Shown in pieces: positions 7,301 through 14,270 of a stretch of 14,633 nucleotides of DNA (the stretch's first letter is position 1; each line of letters opens with the position of its first letter). Below the pieces are notes generated by a model. The model was not told the origin of the DNA. It worked only from the letters and a program-made list of their open reading frames with translations, and ran no database searches. The position numbers and the translations under genes were made by a program. The stretch spans positions 1 to 14,633 of the forward strand of contig MU603215.1 in assembly GCA_025201865.1 (NCBI GenBank), given 5' to 3'. Source of the DNA: Ramicandelaber brevisporus. Lineage: Eukaryota > Kickxellomycota > Ramicandelaberales > Ramicandelaberaceae.

Positions 7301-10300
7301 CATCGCAGATATGTGTTCAGTTGCCTCAATTCCTCTGCAAAATCAGCCTGCTCTTCATGCCCACTCTACTCACAAATTGTATCCAAATAATAACAATTTG
7401 TATAATAAACTGGGAAGTGAACTTGATGAAGCTTGCAAATCAGTTAGCAACGCAATGGGAGTTCAAGTGGATCATGAAAAGTTAGTTGAAAGAGATATTA
7501 ATGTAGTCGCAGAGAGATTGATGATATCCAGAAATGAGAATACATTGAACAAGTTGAACGATAAAATTAGTGAAACTGGCTTTGACATGATGAAGTATTA
7601 TTGTGAACTAAACCAAATTTCAGAAGCTAACAAAATGAATCCTCTGAATAATGCCAATAGAAAGAGACACACTGCTTCTACTGCCTCTGCTTCTGCTTCT
7701 ACCTCTACTGCTACTGCTACCACAGCCACTGCTCAGAAGATATCTAGTGCTAATACACAGCAGACTAGTGTTGCTAATGCACAAGCACCTCGTCAGACAC
7801 CATCAGCAGCAGCAGCAGCAGCAGCAACATCAAATGAAGTGAAGCCATCGTCAGTTAAAGAACGCCAGCCAGTAATCAATCCGTGGTTGCGTGCAGTGCC
7901 TCCTCTCGTTCCTCAGGCCGAGCTTAAGCGACTTATTTTGCGCCACACTTGGGATTCATTGGCAGTGTCAGAGAGAGTTCGTATTGTGCAGAGAGTGATT
8001 CCAGCGATCAGTAACAAATTCCAGGCAGCGGTGTCGGCAGCTCCATCCTTCAAATGTGCAATTTGCAATTGTGATAATCCAAGTGGAATTCCAGACGAAC
8101 TGCAAAGAGCTGTTGATACTGTATTTAACAACATGATTAGATATGCAAAACGTGAAGTTGATACATTGGGCAATCGATTGTTATTGGTTGGCAATAATAA
8201 TAACACTGGTAAAAGTGTAGTATTGATTAAGCCTAGTGAGAGAGTGGCTGCGACACAGGTTAATCATCATCCAGTATTGCCATTTGATGACGTGCATGAT
8301 ATGGGTGGTCGTGATTTGGCTGGAACTATTTTGGCTACAGCAGCTAACTCAATATTGGACAGTGCAACAAAGAGGTATTCTCAGCAACAGCAGAATGCGA
8401 CTGGTGGAAAGAAAAAGGGTGGAAAGCATCATCAGAGTCACCAGCATGCAGCGTCAAATGAACCAACATCGCTATTGTCGCCAGAACAGCACTCACTGTT
8501 GATGTCAGCTAGACCAGATAAGCCAGTCCCAGTTATTCAGGCAGTGGCAGAGATTCCATTGGATGGGAAATTGAATGCATTGCAAAAGATCTCAAGCAAC
8601 ACTCAGAAATGGAGCGCAATAACTGAATTGATATATAGAGCAGGTGCAAAGAGAGTCTCAGCCACTAAAATCATGAACAATCCATTTACTCTGTTATGCA
8701 TTTGTAAGAAGTGCTTTGAGCATGAACCTCCAGCTCAACAGGCAAATAGAATTGATCACGATTGTCCAATGGCGGTTGCTGAAAATTCAATGTTCCATGA
8801 AATTTATAAAGCAACTTCTCCCCGTAGAGACAGCACTCAATCAGATGCAAATGCTAATAGCAATAGTACTAGCAGTAGTAATAGTAATAATAATGCCACT
8901 GCTGGTACTGCGGCTGCAGCTGCCACTACAGGACAACAACGCCGTAGCTTCAGCTCAATGCCAGTTAAAGGGCAAAGTGCATCGGGTATTGGAACACAGC
9001 CACCCAACCCATTACTGGCAGCAGAGTTGTTCCAGGGAGATGAGTGGTATATGAACAGAAGTGCAGTGAATGCATGCTCATGGAGTCCGTATTATATTAA
9101 TAGTGAGTATGCATATGATATTGATGGAGATAAAGGACCTCATCCGAGATATTTGTGCATTTGTGGATTTTACCATGAGCCAACCATGAACAATCCTCCA
9201 ACGCCTCTTCCACAGCCCAATCCAGTTAGAAATGCAATTCCAAAGGATGTGCCCAATAAGAATCCATACATGTCTGCAATGGAGATTACCAAATTCAGGC
9301 CATTGAACGTGGCTGCAAGCGAGGCTGGAGTATTGCCTGCAAGCATGGAGCTGAACTCAATTGAAAAGACTGCACGAATTTACCAATTCCAACAGTTTAC
9401 AGCAAGACTGTTTGAGACTGATTTGTCTGTTGAAATAACTGAAGTGCTGAGAAAGCAATTGGAGGCTGAAACACTGAAGGAGCTATTGGGTGAGAATTCA
9501 ATTAGTGGCAGTGGCAGTAGTAACATTAACAGCACATCTTCAACTAGCCATGGCAATATTGCAAGTGGAAATGACTCTTCATTGATTAATGATGATTTAT
9601 TGAATGAGAACAGTGCGGGTGGATTTAAATCAAAGAAGCAGCGTGAAAAGGAAAAGAAGCGTCAACTACAGCTTAAGCGTGAAAATGATTTGAAGCTGAA
9701 GGCAGAAGCAGAGAAGGCAAAACAAGCACGTAAATTGGAAGCACAGACGCAGCAAAGATTGGCAGCAGAGCGTAGAGTTAGACAGAGAGAAGAAGATGAA
9801 CGCAAACGCAAGGAAGCCGAGGTGCAGTTGATGCAGCAACAGATGGAAAAGCTACGTCGTCAGAGAGAGCAGGATGAGATCAATGCCCAAATCAAAGCTG
9901 CGGAAGAACGCGAACGCCAAACCAAAGAAGCCAACAAGCGCAAGCAAGAGCGAGTCGAACGTGAGAAGCGCGAAAAGGAAGAAGCTCGCATCAAGGCTGA
10001 ACTTCAAGCCAAGCAGACTGCCGAGCGCGAAGCTAAACAAGCTGCTGAGCGCAAGCGTATTGCTGAAGAAGCTGCTGCTAAAGTTGCTGCCAAAATGGCT
10101 GCCGAGAAGGCCGCAAAGAAGGCTGTTGAGGAAGCCAAGGCTAAGGCTGAGGCCGAGGCCAAAGCCCTTGCTGAAGCTGAAGCACGCGCAAAGGCGGAAG
10201 CAGAAGCAGAGGCCGAGGCAGAGGCTGTTGAGTTGGCTCGTGAATTGGCTGCGCAGCTGGAGTTGCAGCAGCAAGAGACCGCTGAGCAGTCATCATTGTC

Positions 10301-12299
10301 GCCCATGCAGCGCCAAATGTCATCCATCCTGGGCAGCCCATCGAGTCTTTTAATGTCGCGTCCAATCTCAAACATTCAAGGCCGCGGAAGCACTTCTCCT
10401 CATGTTACGCTTGCTCAGCCAATGCCACTCAGCTCTGCTTCTGTCTCAATGACTGGTGGTGGTGGTGGTCCTCCTGGTTTGTATGCTCCGCAGCCAACTT
10501 CATCCCTTGCTGCCAGTGTATTGCAGAACTTGACTGGTCCAAGTCCATTGTCTGCCATGGCTGGCTCAATCATTGCTGCAACCACCACTACTACTACTGG
10601 TTCTGCTGGTTCTGGCGTCACATCTGTTACTGGCGGATTCCCACATTCGTCAATGCAGGATCTCTACAGCCAGCAGCTTCACTATCCTCAGCATTCACAG
10701 CAGTTCCAGCCGTCCATTCTTGCGGGTGCCTCAACCGGCTTGCTTTCCTCTGTTCCTGATCCACTGAACAGTTTATCTCGCAAGCCAACTATTGGAAGTG
10801 TTCTTGGTGGTCCAAACGCTGGCTTGGTTGACATTATTGGCCTTGGCAGTCGTACAAGCAGCGGCAGCTCTCGTCTACCTTCGATGGCTCAGCTTGGCAC
10901 TGTCAACCCTGTTTTGTCACGCATGCATACAAACGATGCTCAGCAACAGCAACAGCAACAACAGCAGCAGCAGATTCAGGCTCCTCCAGTCAGCTCTACT
11001 CCAAATCCACTGGCACCAATTCGCAGCCGCATCTTTGAGGTTTATTCAGAGTTTGAGAGCCATCGTTTGGCTGGTTCAAAGCCTGCTGATTCTGAATCCA
11101 CCAGCGATGCCAAGCCATTTGGCTCTCGTTCGTATCCATGGCCTTTGCTGTATGGCACTTATCTGTATCGCTTCCCAGATCGCTCTGTCACTGAAGCTAT
11201 TCTGCGTCGTGCCGCATCTGCCAATGTGAAACACACTGTGCCAAACAATGCTGTTATCGCTGATGACCCAACCATTGAGCCCGTTGATGATGGTCTGGAG
11301 TTTGTTCTTTCCGTTCATGAATCCAATGGCGAGACTGAATTGCGTGTGATTGTTCATTCTCAGCCGTCTCCAGCACCACAGGAACAGCAGCAACAGCAGC
11401 AGCAACAGCAACAGCAACAGCATGTCCAGCCACAGCCCCAAGCACAGCTCTCACGCCAATCCACTTTGACGTCTATGACATCGCCGCTCGCAGCCACGCC
11501 GATCCGTGAAGACTTTGACTTGGCTCGCTTGCACGCATTCAATCAGCCGTCTGCCCCTGCTGCGTCTGTGAACCCTGCCGCATTGACTTCTGGCTTTGGT
11601 ATTGGATCGAGCGTCCTTGGTCAGCATCAACCGCTTGGTGGCCATCGTACTATTGGCGATGGATTTTCGTCGTTCATGTCCACCTCTCGTCCTCTTGGTA
11701 GCGCTGGCGGTCTCGCTGGCGGCTTTGCACCAAGCGGTCTTGGCGGTCTTGGTGGTGTTGGTGGCCTTGCTGGAATGTCATCTACCGGTGGCCCTCGTCT
11801 CAGTTTGTTTGATAACCCAGCTCCTGCAATGCCATCTTCATCTCTGTTCGCCCAACAGCATATCCCTCACCAGCAGCACCATCAGCAGATTCCGTCTCTA
11901 TCTGGTCCTGGACTCGCCTTCCCCGAGATTGGTAAGAATCTCAATTCGATGATGTCATTGTCTGGCATGAATCCACTGGGCACTAGTCAACAACCTTCTA
12001 CTGTCGGCACAGGCCACACGATTGGATCTGGCTTTGATTTGCTCGGTGGTGGTGGTGGTGGTGGTGGTAGCACTGCTGGCCTCGGCGCCGGTGTTGGTGT
12101 TGGTGTTGGTGGCATTGGTGCTGGATTGCCCCGCAACCCTGTCAACGCCATGAACCGTAACATGATCAGCTCTCTTCTTGATCCAATGCTGAACCCTCAA
12201 GGATCACTGGGCTCATTCTTGCCAACTACAACTGCCGCCGCATCGGTTGCGCCAGCCACGTCGGCTCCAGGCACTGGTGGAATTCCAGCTCGCTACTAA
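4338..12299 (+). CDS. NST1: Giant Nst1-like protein (stress/salt-tolerance regulator family)
   Basis: A single open frame of 2653 aa. Yeast Nst1 is a cytoplasmic protein of about 1240 aa that affects salt tolerance and is linked to condensates and mRNA-processing factors. Order of parts: Ser/Thr/Ala/Gly-rich N-terminus (1-480); acidic blocks (509-562, 659-747); ordered region from W786 with C904xxC907; a block from W1205 (TWDSL) to C1240xxC1243xC1245 followed by DELQRAV, which resembles the Nst1 core (HWESL, CSCSVC, EMERIY as I recall them); further cysteine clusters (1454-1459, 1607-1609); an ARIYQFQQFTARLFE segment (1679-1693); a charged coiled coil (1764-1984); and an ordered block (2227-2341) resembling the yeast C-terminal domain. 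The tail is Gly/Ser-rich. The earliest ATG is 4338, with T at -3; the ATG at 4677 has a better context (A at -3). The only in-frame extension begins with a GTG. The family call rests on recalled sequences, not an alignment. A different low-complexity scaffold protein remains possible. Confidence 0.6.
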   Translation: MSATAEGSEPIEQRKVRTAVGHKNSRLAQALKAANLASASASTSTSASASSTSQPSSPVSTLSAASGSSGSATGKRSLSASIQTDSVTSGSNKPSASGLHSNGPAASVNNLNNMSNEEILESLRQQFSTLFADISGGAAFTTVAASGGTATAVGSLTDQSGNSIGNITLSTATMPTTMGPAPPPGSNSSGTTATITTAGGTTITTGPEFAKAMLRSLSSLSAAGTSGGAGGSGSGAGGGSGGGQLTSKPGSASASGVLSFTASGSPTGNQVMVFGTSPTSDQSKPSSTTSTTAATAATAATSTAASKQTPVAAATQSAKSTAANTASSKTGSSASSASQSGQRSQTSSMSMIATGSGGTRASLASARNTNKSSSSSSNSGKNSSEEAIAANVTSIAEGVLGKIFSELLKDTKLVDRLNEAAAAAAAAAANNSQSGHDKSGKSSTGSRSASTGAASGSNISAGKLTAQELASMMTELSASHRCNNPNHHHCMAFMNAAHGNHPSSIYTGDDEDDDDEDDDDDEYDEEDDEETDGEFDEEEYDEDEDEDDEDYDDEDDEDEDEESVDGRGVSVNPDSTEAMMRSVRVGHLTDVYERYLKHINSSSSDGKVISNNNSNNNQSASAALPTSTTTNTAPVTTNGSTRKHSARHRRRSSLADGFDDEEYDRDPDDNGNNNNNENDYGNQPDDYDDEEEDDDGNYDDEDDEDEDGDDDYSGEDNDDSGEDGNNNSNNNKKHIEDGEGDDLDEEELASYPSLYETLKLEMDADNVYTVSEDPVSLASTNSNSGWKELLTLKLDKRMTDAEVIVSLSKDPRFARSLAQMLKVSLKQVVQQIFQSAQLSALSPKVVDVYHRLVHLQMLNAQKAIHSSRQNSTNPSITMTSPAMSAIDLTKIPEAVKRPDGLMECQVCYNTLLQLVTDSTFEHFHTWSARDPAAVEALMKASTMDSDSSNSNNDYIGNDMINGPSIKALLSDESHPMLREIGNSVCSEIIADMCSVASIPLQNQPALHAHSTHKLYPNNNNLYNKLGSELDEACKSVSNAMGVQVDHEKLVERDINVVAERLMISRNENTLNKLNDKISETGFDMMKYYCELNQISEANKMNPLNNANRKRHTASTASASASTSTATATTATAQKISSANTQQTSVANAQAPRQTPSAAAAAAATSNEVKPSSVKERQPVINPWLRAVPPLVPQAELKRLILRHTWDSLAVSERVRIVQRVIPAISNKFQAAVSAAPSFKCAICNCDNPSGIPDELQRAVDTVFNNMIRYAKREVDTLGNRLLLVGNNNNTGKSVVLIKPSERVAATQVNHHPVLPFDDVHDMGGRDLAGTILATAANSILDSATKRYSQQQQNATGGKKKGGKHHQSHQHAASNEPTSLLSPEQHSLLMSARPDKPVPVIQAVAEIPLDGKLNALQKISSNTQKWSAITELIYRAGAKRVSATKIMNNPFTLLCICKKCFEHEPPAQQANRIDHDCPMAVAENSMFHEIYKATSPRRDSTQSDANANSNSTSSSNSNNNATAGTAAAAATTGQQRRSFSSMPVKGQSASGIGTQPPNPLLAAELFQGDEWYMNRSAVNACSWSPYYINSEYAYDIDGDKGPHPRYLCICGFYHEPTMNNPPTPLPQPNPVRNAIPKDVPNKNPYMSAMEITKFRPLNVAASEAGVLPASMELNSIEKTARIYQFQQFTARLFETDLSVEITEVLRKQLEAETLKELLGENSISGSGSSNINSTSSTSHGNIASGNDSSLINDDLLNENSAGGFKSKKQREKEKKRQLQLKRENDLKLKAEAEKAKQARKLEAQTQQRLAAERRVRQREEDERKRKEAEVQLMQQQMEKLRRQREQDEINAQIKAAEERERQTKEANKRKQERVEREKREKEEARIKAELQAKQTAEREAKQAAERKRIAEEAAAKVAAKMAAEKAAKKAVEEAKAKAEAEAKALAEAEARAKAEAEAEAEAEAVELARELAAQLELQQQETAEQSSLSPMQRQMSSILGSPSSLLMSRPISNIQGRGSTSPHVTLAQPMPLSSASVSMTGGGGGPPGLYAPQPTSSLAASVLQNLTGPSPLSAMAGSIIAATTTTTTGSAGSGVTSVTGGFPHSSMQDLYSQQLHYPQHSQQFQPSILAGASTGLLSSVPDPLNSLSRKPTIGSVLGGPNAGLVDIIGLGSRTSSGSSRLPSMAQLGTVNPVLSRMHTNDAQQQQQQQQQQQIQAPPVSSTPNPLAPIRSRIFEVYSEFESHRLAGSKPADSESTSDAKPFGSRSYPWPLLYGTYLYRFPDRSVTEAILRRAASANVKHTVPNNAVIADDPTIEPVDDGLEFVLSVHESNGETELRVIVHSQPSPAPQEQQQQQQQQQQQQHVQPQPQAQLSRQSTLTSMTSPLAATPIREDFDLARLHAFNQPSAPAASVNPAALTSGFGIGSSVLGQHQPLGGHRTIGDGFSSFMSTSRPLGSAGGLAGGFAPSGLGGLGGVGGLAGMSSTGGPRLSLFDNPAPAMPSSSLFAQQHIPHQQHHQQIPSLSGPGLAFPEIGKNLNSMMSLSGMNPLGTSQQPSTVGTGHTIGSGFDLLGGGGGGGGSTAGLGAGVGVGVGGIGAGLPRNPVNAMNRNMISSLLDPMLNPQGSLGSFLPTTTAAASVAPATSAPGTGGIPARY
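5595..5624 (+). repeat. Poly-alanine tract (10 codons) in Nst1-like gene
   Basis: Ten consecutive Ala codons of mixed type (GCT, GCG, GCA) encode residues 420-429 of the Nst1-like protein. They sit at the end of an amphipathic-looking segment containing KIFSELLKDTKLVDRLNE, one of the few regions of the N-terminal third that looks ordered. Confidence 0.85.
5862..6023 (+). repeat. Acidic repeat block 1 (GAT/GAA/GAG codons)
   Basis: Fifty-four codons, almost all Asp or Glu with a few Tyr, Thr, Gly and Phe, encode residues 509-562 of the Nst1-like protein. The DNA is a near-continuous run of GAT and GAA/GAG triplets and should be prone to length change. Yeast Nst1 also has acidic tracts before its coiled coil, so the block fits the family. 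Confidence 0.85.
6312..6578 (+). repeat. Acidic repeat block 2 with Asn runs
   Basis: This second Asp/Glu-rich block (residues 659-747) is interleaved with Asn, Gly and Tyr and has three Asn-rich runs. It follows a basic segment (about 637-650) with clustered Arg, His and Lys, giving an abrupt charge reversal. Most Asp codons are GAT and most Asn codons AAT, so the DNA is strongly AT-rich for this window. Confidence 0.85.
9627..10289 (+). other. Sequence encoding the long charged coiled coil of the Nst1-like protein
   Basis: Residues 1764-1984 form a continuous stretch rich in Lys, Arg, Glu, Ala and Gln, opening with KSKKQREKEKKRQ and ending in an Ala-Glu repeat before ELAAQLELQQQ. It has no proline and should form a long single helix or coiled coil. 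Yeast Nst1 has a comparable Lys/Glu/Arg-rich helix in the same relative place, after its acidic tract. Similar charged helices occur in many unrelated proteins, so this part alone is weak evidence for the family. Confidence 0.75.
10941..10973 (+). repeat. Poly-glutamine tract (11 codons)
   Basis: Eleven mixed CAG/CAA codons encode residues 2202-2212 of the Nst1-like protein, just before the ordered block at 2227-2341. Confidence 0.9.
11385..11420 (+). repeat. Poly-glutamine tract (12 codons)
   Basis: Twelve mixed CAG/CAA codons encode residues 2350-2361, directly after the ordered block at 2227-2341. Together with the tract at 10941 it brackets that block on both sides. Confidence 0.9.
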
Positions 12300-12467
12300 A
12301 GCTGTTTAAGTTCAACATTTCTTTTTACAAGTTCAATATCATTTCAAACATCATCTTGTCATACTAAAATAAGGAAAGTTAGATTGTTAAATTGATAGAG
12401 CCACTTAAGAATAGGGTGAAGCTTAATGCAAATATTTTTTTATGCTTTTAAAAGTAAAGTAAAAGGT
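12300..12467. terminator. Shared 3' flank between convergent Nst1-like and eIF2 gamma genes
   Basis: This 168-base AT-rich gap lies between two facing stop codons. On the plus strand it contains ACTAAAATAAGG (about 12363-12374), a possible weak polyadenylation signal for the Nst1-like gene. On the minus strand it contains GCATAAAAAAATATT just past the eIF2 gamma stop. Neither strand has a perfect AATAAA. No ORF or RNA gene is visible. Confidence 0.45.
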
Positions 12468-13847
12468 TTATGGATCGTAGGTATCACCGCCGGTGAGCTG
12501 AGCCCAGCCGACAAGACGCCAGCCACCCTCCATTCTCCGGGACAGCGCAATCTTCTGGCCAACCTCGGCACAGGCTGGCTTGAGCAGAGCAAGGCGAGCC
12601 ATGTCGGCCTTGACACCCATAACCTTGGCACCAACAATCAGCGAACCAATGTTAACCTGCAGGACCTCGCCCTTGGTGAGCTTGGTGACCTTGATGGCCT
12701 TGTTGTCGCGGGTACGGGCACCAATGAGCTGGCGCAGCAGCTTGTAGTTGGCCTCAATGAAGGTGTAGATTGGTGGGAGAGTGCCAGTGGCACCAAGGAC
12801 ACGACCGATCAGGCCATCACCCATGCAGTTCTGTGGGTCGAGCTTGGTACCAACACCAATCAGACCGCCGGGGATGGCGTACTGGAGGTGGTTCTGTTCA
12901 GCACTGAGCGACACAATCTCAGTGTACAGCTTGACGTACTGACGTCTCTCCATGTCAATAATACCCGGACGCAGCTCAATCTGGTCACCAACCTTGAGCA
13001 CACCGCACATCAGGGAGCCACCAGCAACACCGCCAGCCAGGTCATCAACCTCCGTACCGGGCTTGTTGATGTCGAACGAACGGATGACAGTCATGCGCGC
13101 TGGCGAGTCAAAATCGCGCATTGGGATTGGAATCTTGGTGCAGAAGTACTCGAGCACGGCATCAATGTTGTACTTGAGCTGAGCAGAGATTGGAATAATC
13201 GGCGAGCCGTGAGCGGCAGTGTTGTTTGAGAACTCAACAATGGTCTTGTGCTGCTCCTTGGCGGCGGCCTCACGGATCAAATCCACCTTGTTCTGCAGAA
13301 TGATGACGTTCTTGAGCTCCATCAACTCAATAGCAGCCATGTGTTCACGCGTCTGTGGCTGTGGGCACTCCTCATTGGCGGCAATCAGCAGCAGCGCAGC
13401 GTCCATGACGGCGGTACCGTTAATCATGGTGGCCATGTACGAGTCGTGACCGGGACAGTCAACAAACGAAATGTGGCGCACCAGCTGCATCGTGCCAGTG
13501 CAGCCGTTGCGGCCGCACGTAAAGCCGGCCTCCTTGGTGCAGCCAAACGACTGGTAGTTGCCAGGACGCGGGCACTTGCCGTTGCTGCACTTGAAGATTT
13601 TGGCGTTGGAGTAACCGAGCTTGATGGTGGTGTTGCGCACCAGCTCAGAGCGGAAACGAATTGTGCTGGCACCGGAGATGGCCTTAACGACCGTGGACTT
13701 GCCGTGCGCGACGTGGCCGATGGTACCAATGTTGATCGTAGCCTGGCCCTTCATCACCTCGGGGTGAAGTGGGCCGAGCTCCTTGAGATCCGCTGGGATC
13801 ACAATCTCGGGCTTTGCCGAGGAAGTTGCTGGTGCGTCTGGGCTCAT
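12468..13847 (-). CDS. GCD11: Translation initiation factor eIF2 subunit gamma
   Basis: The GTP-binding core of eIF2 delivers initiator Met-tRNA to the 40S ribosome. The protein is 459 aa, against about 472 in human and 527 in yeast, so it lacks the long yeast N-terminal extension. Visible motifs: P-loop GHVAHGKST (44-52), a zinc-ribbon-like insert with C87/C92 and C111/C116, DCPGH (130-134), NKVD (186-189) and SAQ (221-223). Beta-barrel domains II and III follow from about residue 246, ending with the family-typical [10 protein letters not shown]. The start is the first ATG of the frame. The frame is open for 68 codons further upstream but contains no ATG there. The minus-strand leader has no ATG in any frame from 13848 to about 14100, which supports this start. 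Two Gcn4-type sites lie about 290 and 320 bases upstream. The coding region has no intron. Confidence 0.97.
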   Translation of the reverse strand: MSPDAPATSSAKPEIVIPADLKELGPLHPEVMKGQATINIGTIGHVAHGKSTVVKAISGASTIRFRSELVRNTTIKLGYSNAKIFKCSNGKCPRPGNYQSFGCTKEAGFTCGRNGCTGTMQLVRHISFVDCPGHDSYMATMINGTAVMDAALLLIAANEECPQPQTREHMAAIELMELKNVIILQNKVDLIREAAAKEQHKTIVEFSNNTAAHGSPIIPISAQLKYNIDAVLEYFCTKIPIPMRDFDSPARMTVIRSFDINKPGTEVDDLAGGVAGGSLMCGVLKVGDQIELRPGIIDMERRQYVKLYTEIVSLSAEQNHLQYAIPGGLIGVGTKLDPQNCMGDGLIGRVLGATGTLPPIYTFIEANYKLLRQLIGARTRDNKAIKVTKLTKGEVLQVNIGSLIVGAKVMGVKADMARLALLKPACAEVGQKIALSRRMEGGWRLVGWAQLTGGDTYDP

Positions 13848-14138
13848 CGCTACTGTGTTGATCGTAATGGAAGCTGCTGTAGAGGAACCTGGTGTTGACT
13901 GAACGAAGAGAAAGTGCTCGATCGTCGATACTGCTGCAACTGAGATCAAGGGATAAAAAAAAAGAAAGAAAGAAAAAAGTTTACGTCGCTTTAAAAATTG
14001 GAACCACCTCTCTCTCTCTCGCACACAGGAAAAAAAAATATTGATGGACAATTGGAGAGTTAGTTAGCTTGTTAGCTTGCTAGCTATTCTGGTCTGTTTA
14101 CATTGAGACGAGAACATATAGACCGAGTTGATGCAGGT

Positions 14139-14145
14139 TGAGTCA
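14139..14145 (-). promoter_or_regulatory. Gcn4/AP-1 type site 1 upstream of eIF2 gamma
   Basis: A perfect TGAGTCA (TGACTCA towards eIF2 gamma), 292 bases upstream of the ATG. The surrounding 12 bases, TTGAGTCATGAG at 14138-14149, are identical to those of the second copy. The NDK gene points the same way and ends at 14271, so the site can only serve as a promoter element for eIF2 gamma among the visible genes. Confidence 0.55.
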
Positions 14146-14169
14146 TGAGCTGTACACTGCGCAGCAGAT

Positions 14170-14176
14170 TGAGTCA
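14170..14176 (-). promoter_or_regulatory. Gcn4/AP-1 type site 2 upstream of eIF2 gamma
   Basis: A second perfect TGAGTCA, 31 bases (about three helical turns) from the first, within TTGAGTCATGAG at 14169-14180. Pairs of sites on the same face of the helix are common in Gcn4-controlled promoters. The role is inferred from the motif and spacing. Confidence 0.55.
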
Positions 14177-14270
14177 TGAGTTGTGAACGACACATCTGGT
14201 CAATCAAACGAACATTGAAAGAACAAGAAAGGATGAAATGGTTAAAGAGGGAGGGGAGAAAGAGGGAGGC

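Larger units (their letters stand above)
13848..14270 (-). promoter_or_regulatory. eIF2 gamma leader and promoter region (also NDK 3' flank)
   Basis: This 423-base gap lies between the NDK stop and the eIF2 gamma ATG. On the minus strand, from the ATG outward, it holds an ATG-free leader and a strong pyrimidine tract ending in CTCAG near 13938-13945, which could be a 3' splice site of a leader intron. Further out are a CT/GA dinucleotide run near 14009-14021, a CCAAT (14051-14055), a small cluster of TTAGCTT-type repeats at about 14060-14085, and the two Gcn4-type sites. No clear TATA box was found and no further gene is visible. Confidence 0.55.

Noticed and set aside
9852-10375. Open frames on both strands across the coiled-coil region
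   Set aside because: The Lys/Glu/Ala codon repeats leave all frames open. The Leu/Ser/Phe- or Ala-rich translations are the expected shadows.
12426-13898. Plus-strand open frames of 267 and 216 codons opposite eIF2 gamma
   Set aside because: They are antisense shadows of a highly conserved gene. They have no recognisable domain, and the biased codon use of eIF2 gamma explains the lack of stops.
13848-14051. Extended 527-residue form of eIF2 gamma
   Set aside because: The extra 68 codons begin with TTG, contain no ATG and read as pyrimidine-tract translation rather than protein. The ATG at 13847 gives a normal family length.
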